From assembly GCA_003454975.1 (NCBI GenBank), contig DMST01000235.1:1565-18746 (forward strand): 17,182 nucleotides of DNA, read 5' to 3'. The DNA comes from Cytophagales bacterium (GTDB taxonomy: Bacteria; Bacteroidota; Bacteroidia; Cytophagales; Cyclobacteriaceae). A program made the translations under genes and the position numbers. The stretch's first letter is position 1. Every line of letters begins with the position of its first letter. The notes under the pieces are model-generated. The model searched no databases, was not told the DNA's origin, and saw nothing but the letters and a program-made list of their open reading frames with translations. Of this stretch, positions 1 to 6,221 are shown in pieces.

Positions 1-153
1 CAATGCCCCTGCCATAACTGGCAGGTCCGTTTTCCAGGTGAGCTTATACATTTTCTCGTGCGCCTCAGCACGAACCCCAGCCACCGGAGAAGCATTCTGC
101 GCCCACAGGCCCAAGGGAAGGAACAAAGCAACAATTAGTTGTCTGGCAAACAT
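1..153 (-). CDS. Secreted or envelope protein, N-terminal fragment (possibly PAP2-phosphatase-like)
   Basis: Only the first 51 codons are in the window; the gene runs off the left edge. It starts at the ATG on the minus strand at 153-151. Residues 1-18 form a typical Sec signal peptide: a short basic start (Arg4), a hydrophobic core, then the likely cleavage site LWAQ-N. The mature part begins with a stretch reading YKLTWKTDLPVMAGAL. In Bacteroidota this resembles the region just after the signal peptide of some periplasmic PAP2-type phosphatases, but no catalytic motif is visible, so that family is a guess. A TAGTTTTG promoter element lies just upstream at 177-170. The secreted-protein call is fairly safe; the function is not. 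Confidence 0.6.
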   Translation of the reverse strand, partial: MFARQLIVALFLPLGLWAQNASPVAGVRAEAHEKMYKLTWKTDLPVMAGAL

Positions 154-169
154 CGTTCTGATTTTAACA

Positions 170-177
170 CAAAACTA
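170..177 (-). promoter_or_regulatory. Bacteroidota-type -7 element for the 1-153 gene
   Basis: Read on the minus strand this is TAGTTTTG, an exact match to the TAnnTTTG -7 consensus of Bacteroidota primary sigma factors. It sits 16 bases before the ATG at 153, which would give a short leader of about 10 nt. No good TTG -33 element is seen at the usual distance. Confidence 0.4.
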
Positions 178-368
178 CTCAGCCATTGCCCGCCTCTACA
201 TTACCAATAGATTAATTGTAAAAGTATTTCAGGTGTTTATTCTGAAAATTTGCTTGACAGATCATTCCATTGAGGGGAAATCCATTCCACAATTTGTGTA
301 GGCCATTCCAATCTTGCATCTTTTGGGAAAAACCGATTTACTGACCTACCCTGCCTGCCGTGTTTCGC

Positions 369-1163
369 ATGCTCTATTTTTTCACGATGGTGGCTTTGCT
401 CACTTTCATTACGCAAACCGGCGGGGTCATACTCATCGTAGCATACGGACTATGGAAATGGTTCAAATGGGACATCGCCTTACTCCGGTTAGGCTCCTTC
501 TTTGCCCTCTATCTGGTCATCAACCTGGCCGTAGTTCCTTTCATTGCTCCCTCCTTTGGCAAACAGCCTTTGCCCTTATTTAGCGAGACACTGAGACCTC
601 AAAACTGGTTTACCGTCCTCACCAATAGGCACTATGTGCATGAATCTATGTACCAGGTATTGTTGGAGGTAAGCAGCCAGTACCAACAGCAGTTTCCAGA
701 CCGAAAGATTGTTTACCTGGACGCAGGCTTTCCCCTGGGCGAGGCATTCCCCCTCCCTCCGCACCGAGCGCATTTTGACGGCAAGGCCATCGATCTGTCC
801 TTCGCCTACCGAGATGGCGATTCTGGAGAATCACTCCGGCGATCTCCCAATTGGCTAGGCTACGGCCGCTACGAAGGGCCCGCGCAAGGTGAGCCCAATT
901 GGCCCCAAGATTGCGAAGCCCAAGGCAGTTGGTGGTACGGTGTCCCTCACTTATTCGCACTCCGTGCTATGGATAATGTAGAAGTGGCCGAGGACCCCAC
1001 CCGCACCCAGATTCGGATGTTTGCCACCCACCCAAAAGTGACTCGCATCTTCTTGGAACCTCACCTGAAGCAACGCTGGCGCTTAATGGGCCAAAACAAG
1101 ATTCGGTTTCACGGCTGCAAGGCCATGCGGCATGACGACCATTACCACCTATCGGTACGATAA
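369..1163 (+). CDS. Membrane-anchored LAS-family metallopeptidase (MepA/M15-like)
   Basis: A predicted zinc peptidase of 264 residues. The N-terminus carries two hydrophobic segments (about residues 4-27 and 38-60), so the protein is probably held in the inner membrane with its catalytic part in the periplasm. The C-terminal half has the LAS (lysostaphin / D-Ala-D-Ala peptidase / hedgehog) signature. His135 and Asp142 sit in the motif HFDGKAID with six residues between them, and His258/His260 form the HxH of HDDHYH. These are the expected zinc ligands; His255 may be the extra active-site histidine. The HDDHYH end is most like the penicillin-insensitive murein endopeptidase MepA, so peptide cross-links in peptidoglycan are the likely substrate. 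The ATG at 369 was chosen; a GTG in frame at 360 would add three residues. The DUF4174 gene follows closely and may be co-transcribed. Confidence 0.72.
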   Translation: MLYFFTMVALLTFITQTGGVILIVAYGLWKWFKWDIALLRLGSFFALYLVINLAVVPFIAPSFGKQPLPLFSETLRPQNWFTVLTNRHYVHESMYQVLLEVSSQYQQQFPDRKIVYLDAGFPLGEAFPLPPHRAHFDGKAIDLSFAYRDGDSGESLRRSPNWLGYGRYEGPAQGEPNWPQDCEAQGSWWYGVPHLFALRAMDNVEVAEDPTRTQIRMFATHPKVTRIFLEPHLKQRWRLMGQNKIRFHGCKAMRHDDHYHLSVR

Positions 1164-1199
1164 AAGCCAACATTGGCTGCTTCTTTAGGTTATGAGATT

Positions 1200-1637
1200 G
1201 TGGTAAAGAAGCTTCTCTTGTTAGGCCTCCTACAAATGACCTTTGCAGCATATGGCCAGGATTTGGTTCAGCATCGCTGGAACCACCGGGTGATCATTAT
1301 TTCTGTAGAAAACACCCAATCGCAGATATATCAAGACCAAATAGAGGAACTAGCTACCAATCTCTCAGGATTGAATGAACGGAAGCTGGTGGTGTATACC
1401 ATCACCCAATCCGCCTTTCGGCAAGAGTTCCAATCTCTCATGGACTGGAATGCTATTCCTACCTCTTTTCAACATTTCCAGCCAAACGTCCCTTTTCAAA
1501 TAAGCCTGATTGGCTTGGACGGTGGGGTGAAACTCCAACAGCAAACCGTACTAAATTGCCCATCATTATACGCTCTCATTGACGGCATGCCTATGCGCCG
1601 TGCGGAGCTTAGGCAAAAAAACAGGGATGAAGGTTAA
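1200..1637 (+). CDS. Secreted DUF4174 domain protein
   Basis: A 145-residue protein with a signal peptide at residues 1-20 (basic MVKK, Leu-rich core, AYGQ at the cleavage site). The mature part fits the DUF4174 family, small thioredoxin-fold-like proteins of unknown function. The opening HRWNHRVIIIS segment, the LNERKLVVY strand, FQISLIGLDGGVKL and the closing IDGMPMRRAEL are the family's conserved blocks. There is no CxxC pair (the only cysteine is in VLNCPS), so no thiol redox role is apparent. The GTG at 1200 is chosen because it places the signal peptide exactly at the N-terminus; a TTG at 1173 would add nine residues before it. The last codons coincide with the hairpin that terminates the opposite lpd gene. 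The family call is good; the function is unknown. Confidence 0.72.
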   Translation: MVKKLLLLGLLQMTFAAYGQDLVQHRWNHRVIIISVENTQSQIYQDQIEELATNLSGLNERKLVVYTITQSAFRQEFQSLMDWNAIPTSFQHFQPNVPFQISLIGLDGGVKLQQQTVLNCPSLYALIDGMPMRRAELRQKNRDEG

Positions 1638-1648
1638 CCTCCATCCCT
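1615..1648 (-). terminator. Intrinsic terminator of lpd
   Basis: On the minus strand an inverted repeat at 1648-1623 (AGGGATG-G-AGGTTAACCT-T-CATCCCT, one mismatch) is followed by CTG and a run of seven T at 1621-1615. It begins 23 bases after the lpd stop codon. The stem lies wholly over the 3' end of the convergent DUF4174 gene, including its TAA. Confidence 0.8.
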
Positions 1649-1671
1649 AGTATTGTTCACGCAAACTGTTC

Positions 1672-3078
1672 TTAGATGTGAATGGGGCGGTTGTCCGTGG
1701 CGGCCAAGGCTGCTTCTTTGAAAGACTCCGTAAAAGTAGGATGTGCATGGCTCATTCGGCTTACATCCTCGGCAGAGGCCCGAAATTCCATAGCTACAAC
1801 CGCCTCCGCAATCATATCTGCAGTTCGGGGGCCGATCATGTGAACGCCCAAAATCTCATCTGTCTCCTTATCGGCCAGCACCTTCACCTGCCCATCGGTG
1901 TCCATACTGGCGCGCGCGCGGCCACTAGCCTTGAAGGGAAACGAACCTACTTTGTAGGCGCGACCTTGTTCTTTCAACTGCTCTTCAGTGTATCCCACAC
2001 TGGCTACCTCAGGCCAAGTGTAAACCACCCCAGGAATCAACAGGTAGTTAATGTGTGGCTTCTGACCGGCCATCTGCTCAGCCACAAAGGTACCTTCTTC
2101 TTCCGCTTTGTGGGCCAGCATGGCACCTTTCACCACATCGCCAATTGCCCAGATGTTGTCCACGTTCGTCTTCAGATGCTCATCCACCTCTACACGGCCG
2201 CGCTCATCTAGCTTCACGCCAACATTTTCGAGGCCTAACCCTTCTGTATACGGCTTACGACCGATGGAAACCAAGCAGATGTCTGCCTTGAATTCTACTT
2301 CCTCGCCCCTCTTATTCTCAGCCTTCACTACCACTTCGTTGCCGGTATTCTCCACTGAGGTCACCTTGTGGCTGGTCTTGATGTCAAAGCCCAACTTCTT
2401 CAGAGATTTCGTCAGCTCCTTACCCATGGTTTTGTCCATAGTAGGGATGATGCTATCCATGTACTCTACTACGGTGATTTTGGAGCCCAAACGACCGTAC
2501 ACTGACCCCAGCTCCATACCAATCACGCCGCCACCAATCACAATCATGCTCTTGGGTACTTCTTGCAGTTCTAGAGCCTCGGTACTGGTGATTACCCGCT
2601 CCTTATCCAGCGTGATAAAAGGCAACGTTGCAGGTTTAGATCCTGTAGCGATGATCACCTTATCGGTAGTGATCTCTGTCTCTTGGCCCTCGCTATCTGT
2701 GATCTTGATTGTATTCTTGTTCACGAAGGAACCAACCCCCGTGTGACGATCAATTTTGTTCTTCTTCATCAAGAAGTCAACACCGCCGGTCGTTTGATCC
2801 ACCACCTCTTGCTTACGCTTGATCATCTGGGGTAGGTCCACCTGTAAGTTCTCCAGCTTAATGCCGTGCTCGGAAAACTGGTGTGCTGCTTGGTGATAGT
2901 GCTCGGAAGAATCAAGCAGCGCTTTAGAAGGTATGCAACCTACGTTCAAGCAGGTACCTCCCAGGGTATTGTATTTCTCAATAATGGCCGTTTTCAGACC
3001 AAGTTGGGCAGCACGGATGGCGGCCACGTACCCGCCAGGGCCCGAACCGATTACCGTTACATTATATGTGTTAGCCAT
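1672..3078 (-). CDS. lpd: Dihydrolipoyl dehydrogenase (E3)
   Basis: A 468-residue flavoprotein that reoxidises the dihydrolipoyl groups of 2-oxoacid dehydrogenase complexes with NAD+. The FAD-binding Rossmann motif GSGPGG is at 11-16. The redox disulfide is in GGTCLNVGCIPSK (Cys43, Cys48). The NAD-binding motif GGGVIG is at 182-187. The C-terminal dimerisation domain carries the catalytic dyad in HAHPTFTE (His446, Glu451). The length is normal for the family. It is the last gene of the minus-strand block, 16 bases after the TOPRIM-like gene, and ends at a strong terminator. With sucA and sucB upstream, the window encodes all three subunits of the 2-oxoglutarate dehydrogenase complex; the same E3 may also serve pyruvate dehydrogenase. 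No promoter consensus is evident in the 16-base gap, so read-through from upstream is likely. Confidence 0.97.
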   Translation of the reverse strand: MANTYNVTVIGSGPGGYVAAIRAAQLGLKTAIIEKYNTLGGTCLNVGCIPSKALLDSSEHYHQAAHQFSEHGIKLENLQVDLPQMIKRKQEVVDQTTGGVDFLMKKNKIDRHTGVGSFVNKNTIKITDSEGQETEITTDKVIIATGSKPATLPFITLDKERVITSTEALELQEVPKSMIVIGGGVIGMELGSVYGRLGSKITVVEYMDSIIPTMDKTMGKELTKSLKKLGFDIKTSHKVTSVENTGNEVVVKAENKRGEEVEFKADICLVSIGRKPYTEGLGLENVGVKLDERGRVEVDEHLKTNVDNIWAIGDVVKGAMLAHKAEEEGTFVAEQMAGQKPHINYLLIPGVVYTWPEVASVGYTEEQLKEQGRAYKVGSFPFKASGRARASMDTDGQVKVLADKETDEILGVHMIGPRTADMIAEAVVAMEFRASAEDVSRMSHAHPTFTESFKEAALAATDNRPIHI

Positions 3079-3094
3079 AGTAGCAGTGCGTATT

Positions 3095-3544
3095 TTATGA
3101 CAAGATTTCTTTGATTTCGACTAAGGTTTGATGACCCAAATGGTCTTGGACGATTTGGGTGAATTTCTTTTTTCCCGATGGCCGGGCAATATCTCCTTTG
3201 AATAAGGAAGGCTTGGGCGAGATGCCTTTCAATTCAATCTTTTCTCTTTGGCAGAAGCTTAAAAACCAACGTTCGAAGTCAGGGCGCAATACCAGAACCA
3301 GGTTGTCTTTTTGGGCATCCACTAACTGAATTCGGAAATCATTTTTCTTCAGCTCTTTCAATGAAGCGAAGTAATGAGGCATTGTCCCTTCATGGGGATC
3401 TTCATCCACCATAGCTTTGCATCCGGTGGATTTAGAAAGTCTGTTAGAGACATTACCCCTCCCAGATAGCTTATGGATACGCCTTCCTGGGATATTCATG
3501 GCAATCAAAAACGTTTTATCGTTAACTCCTTCCACGAATATCAT
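3095..3544 (-). CDS. Small TOPRIM-like protein, partner of the adjacent ATPase
   Basis: A 149-residue protein whose ATG overlaps the TGA of the ATPase gene (ATGA), so translation is probably coupled. The N-terminus reads MIFVEGVNDK (Glu5). About 40 residues later comes KAMVDEDP (Asp47, Asp49). This E ... DxD arrangement after predicted beta-strands is the TOPRIM fold pattern, used by OLD nucleases, primases and topoisomerases to bind metal. A GRGN motif (residues 28-31) lies between. The C-terminal half (LVLVLRPDFERWFLSF, then a Lys-rich segment) is not recognised. It is much shorter than AriB of PARIS or typical RloB proteins, so it may be a minimal version or a different family. The likely role is the metal-dependent nuclease or regulatory subunit of an ATPase pair, by inference from motif and context. 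The cassette looks less GC-rich than the flanking suc genes. Confidence 0.55.
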   Translation of the reverse strand: MIFVEGVNDKTFLIAMNIPGRRIHKLSGRGNVSNRLSKSTGCKAMVDEDPHEGTMPHYFASLKELKKNDFRIQLVDAQKDNLVLVLRPDFERWFLSFCQREKIELKGISPKPSLFKGDIARPSGKKKFTQIVQDHLGHQTLVEIKEILS

Positions 3545-4545
3545 GCCTCTAAAAAATGATCTAGGTTAAGAATTCCGGACGACCCCAGGCTATCCAGCTC
3601 TCCCATTTCTTCCTCGTTCAATTGCTTGAATTGGGTAGCTCCTTCCTCCATAAAGGCAATATTGATAGCTAAATCAGCCCGATTTGTCTTCTGAAGAATC
3701 ATTCCCAAAAACCAAGGGTTGTGAGTAACCACGAAAAACTGAGTCCCTAGCTCATCTTTTGCCATGGTTTCGGCCAAGTCACCAGCATAAAAAGGGTAGG
3801 TGCGTGCATCTGGCTCTTCGAAAAGTAAGATTTTGCCCTGATATCCGTAGATGGCGGCTTTGTGATACAAATACGATTTTAATGTATCGGACACCATACT
3901 GAAAGGAAAAAACCGAGTATCATCGTCAATATCCTTCATTAATATCAGTTTCTCCTCTGTCACATTTAGGCCCACCTTGTAGCCCCACTCTTCGAATATA
4001 TTCTTGATCTCGTGATTGAAATCCTTGAATTGCTGAGCAAAAAATGGAAGGTTAATGTGCCTCTGTAAACTCTTGATCAAACCATTCAATCCAGCCTGGT
4101 CTGAGTTTTTAAAGAAGTGTATTTTCCCTAAGAGTTCCTCAGTACCTGAGCCCCGAAAATCTCTATACAAAGCATGGGCATCTTCGTGATCAGCAAAACG
4201 ATGGTTGATAATTCTTGATTCTCCATCTTCTAACCAAATACCTCCCCTCACCTCTGCTGGGGGGGTAAAGCTTAATTTCAACAAGCAGTTATTAAGCTGT
4301 ATCTCAAGATCGCTATATAGTTCATCCCAAAACAGTTGACTAGGTCGCTCAATCCGAAACTGTTCTGTAATGCTTTCGATTCGTTCGGACCCTTGATACT
4401 GTTCATCAGCAGATAACAACGCCATTGCCTCCAGCAAGTTACTCTTACCCGTATTGGCCTCCCCAATAATGACATTCACGCGCTTAGCGGTGAGTTGCAC
4501 ATCACGTAGGCTTTTAAAGTTCTTGATGGAGATGTTTTCGATCAT
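3541..4545 (-). CDS. AAA/ABC-type ATPase (OLD/RloA/AriA-like)
   Basis: A 334-residue ATPase of the SMC/RecF-like class. It opens with MIENISIKNFKSLRDV, the usual first strand of AAA_15/AAA_21 proteins. The Walker A motif GEANTGKS is at 28-35. The Walker B motif ILLFEEPD is at 239-246 with the Glu243/Glu244 pair. The switch histidine His275 is in VVTHNP. A weak signature-like segment, FSMVSDTLKS, is at about 215-224. The middle (45-200) shows no recognised domain and is short for the class. The gene overlaps the TOPRIM-like gene by four bases. ATPases of this architecture paired with TOPRIM proteins occur in OLD nucleases, RloAB and PARIS defence systems; assigning this pair to defence is inference. 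Two 60-base samples (from 3961 and 4081) have 26 and 24 G+C, against 34 in sucB from 5341, which may point to acquisition by transfer. Confidence 0.75.
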   Translation of the reverse strand: MIENISIKNFKSLRDVQLTAKRVNVIIGEANTGKSNLLEAMALLSADEQYQGSERIESITEQFRIERPSQLFWDELYSDLEIQLNNCLLKLSFTPPAEVRGGIWLEDGESRIINHRFADHEDAHALYRDFRGSGTEELLGKIHFFKNSDQAGLNGLIKSLQRHINLPFFAQQFKDFNHEIKNIFEEWGYKVGLNVTEEKLILMKDIDDDTRFFPFSMVSDTLKSYLYHKAAIYGYQGKILLFEEPDARTYPFYAGDLAETMAKDELGTQFFVVTHNPWFLGMILQKTNRADLAINIAFMEEGATQFKQLNEEEMGELDSLGSSGILNLDHFLEA

Positions 4546-4556
4546 GGCATCGGATC

Positions 4557-4596
4557 AAAAAAAGGGGAGCAGTACATGCATTGCCCCACTCCCCTT
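4557..4596 (-). terminator. Intrinsic terminator downstream of sucB
   Basis: On the minus strand the stem AAGGGGAG (4596-4589) pairs perfectly with CTCCCCTT (4569-4562), with a 19-nt loop, followed by a T run ending at 4557. It lies 20 bases after the sucB stop and ends only 11 bases before the ATG of the ATPase gene. It should end most sucAB transcripts; the ATPase gene must depend on read-through or on a promoter inside sucB or the hairpin region. Confidence 0.8.
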
Positions 4597-4616
4597 CTAC
4601 TCATTGGCTATCTTAA

Positions 4617-6179
4617 TTATACACCCAGCAACAAGCGTCCGGGATCCTCAATCAACTCTTTCACACGGTACAGGAAGCTTACCGATTCCTTACCATCCAC
4701 AATGCGGTGATCATAGCTAAGAGCTACGTACATGATAGGACGGATCACCACCTCGCCGTTGATGGCTACGGGCCGCTGCACAATGTTGTGCATACCCAGG
4801 ATGGCCGACTGTGGTGCGTTGATGATCGGCGTAGAAAGCATAGAGCCAAACACCCCACCGTTGGTGATGGTAAAGGTACCGCCGGTCATCTCATCAATGG
4901 TCAGTTTGCCATCACGGGCGCGGGTAGCCAAACGGATTACCTCTTTCTCAACACCTGCAAAACTCAATTGCTCGGCATTGCGAATCACAGGTACTACCAA
5001 GCCCTTGGGCGTAGATACCGCGATAGAAACGTCGCAGTAGTCGTGGTAGATGATCTCACCCGCTTCTTCATCAATCCGACCGTTCACGGCAGGCCATTCG
5101 CTAGCTGCCATGGCTACTGCCTTGGTGAAGAAGGACATAAAGCCCAACCCTACCTCGTATTTCTCTTTGAATTGCTCCTTGTACTTCTTCCGCAAGTCCA
5201 TCATCGGCTTCATGTCGATTTCGTTGAACGTAGTCAACATCGCCGTTTCGTTCTTCACGCTCACCAAGCGGCGCGCGATGGTCTTCCGTAGGTTACTCAT
5301 CCGCTCGCGACGCTCATTGCGTTCGCCTACCGGAGCAGGGGCTTCAGCTGCAGGGGCAGAAGATGCTGGTTTGGAAGCAGCAGGAGGAGTAGGTGTAGGT
5401 TTCTGGGCACGCTGTGCATCCTCTTTGGTAATGCGTCCATCACGGCCGGTACCTTGCACACTTGCAGGGTTCACACCTTTCTCAGCCAGGATTTTACCTG
5501 CCGCAGGCGATGGATGGCCCGTTGCGTAGGTAGCATCGCCAGCAGGAGCTGCCGCGCTCGGTGCAGATGGCTCTGCCAAAGAATCCCCTGAAGCCGCGCC
5601 ACCATCAGCATCCACTCCAGTCATCACCTGAATCTTACACAATAAGGCCCCAATGTCCAAGGTTTGCCCAGCTTCGGCTATCACTTCCAGCTTACCCGTA
5701 GCATCGGCAGGCAGTTCGAAAGTAGCCTTGTCCGACTCAATCTCAGCAATCACCTCATCCTGGTGTACCACTTCACCCGTTTCCTTAAACCACTCAGCAA
5801 TCGTCACCTCGGTGATGGATTCACCTACATTGGGGACGTGCATCTCAATCACCTCATCCGTGAGAGTAGGGCCACTAGGAGCAGGTGCGGCCGCAGCAGC
5901 AGGAGCCTCTTCGGGTGCGGCAGGGGCAGGTGTGCCGGCTGTTTCGTCCACTTCTATTTCAGCAATTACCCCTCCTATCTCTATTGTATCACCTTCATCC
6001 ACTTTGATGTGTAGGATACCTGCCGCTTCGGCAGGAAGTTCAAAAGAGGCCTTGTCCGATTCCAGCTCGGCGATTACCTCATCCAATTCTACCCGGTCAC
6101 CATCGCTTTTCAGCCATTGGCCGATCGTGACTTCGGTTACCGATTCGCCCACGGTGGGCACTTTGATTTCAAGGCTCAT
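4617..6179 (-). CDS. sucB: 2-oxoglutarate dehydrogenase E2, dihydrolipoyl succinyltransferase (two lipoyl domains)
   Basis: A 520-residue core subunit of the 2-oxoglutarate dehydrogenase complex, transferring succinyl groups to CoA. Domains in order are: lipoyl domain 1 (about 2-77, lipoyl Lys43 in ESDKASF); an Ala/Pro/Glu-rich linker; lipoyl domain 2 (about 110-185, Lys151 in ESDKATF); a linker; the peripheral-subunit binding domain (about 222-257, PSPAAGKILAEKGV ... GTGRDGRITKED); a Pro/Ala linker; and the catalytic acyltransferase domain (about 285-520). The catalytic motif is SYDHRIVDG with His491 and Asp495. E. coli SucB has one lipoyl domain, so the duplicated domain makes this protein longer. 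The ATG at 6179 lies 42 bases after the sucA stop, consistent with a sucAB operon. Adjacency to sucA supports oxoglutarate rather than pyruvate specificity. Confidence 0.95.
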   Translation of the reverse strand: MSLEIKVPTVGESVTEVTIGQWLKSDGDRVELDEVIAELESDKASFELPAEAAGILHIKVDEGDTIEIGGVIAEIEVDETAGTPAPAAPEEAPAAAAAPAPSGPTLTDEVIEMHVPNVGESITEVTIAEWFKETGEVVHQDEVIAEIESDKATFELPADATGKLEVIAEAGQTLDIGALLCKIQVMTGVDADGGAASGDSLAEPSAPSAAAPAGDATYATGHPSPAAGKILAEKGVNPASVQGTGRDGRITKEDAQRAQKPTPTPPAASKPASSAPAAEAPAPVGERNERRERMSNLRKTIARRLVSVKNETAMLTTFNEIDMKPMMDLRKKYKEQFKEKYEVGLGFMSFFTKAVAMAASEWPAVNGRIDEEAGEIIYHDYCDVSIAVSTPKGLVVPVIRNAEQLSFAGVEKEVIRLATRARDGKLTIDEMTGGTFTITNGGVFGSMLSTPIINAPQSAILGMHNIVQRPVAINGEVVIRPIMYVALSYDHRIVDGKESVSFLYRVKELIEDPGRLLLGV

Positions 6180-6221
6180 GTTTGCAAGTCTTTGCGTTGG
6201 ATATGGGATTCGTATAGAGAT

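Noticed and set aside
38..301. Plus-strand open frame at the left edge
   Set aside because: It runs antisense to the signal-peptide-bearing minus-strand gene and continues into the AT-rich promoter region with no domain resemblance.
646..960. Minus-strand open frame of 104 codons opposite the LAS peptidase
   Set aside because: No start context or recognisable motif; the plus strand carries a complete peptidase signature.
1678..2746. Plus-strand open frames opposite lpd
   Set aside because: They are shadows of lpd, which has all catalytic motifs intact; no family features are in the antisense translations.
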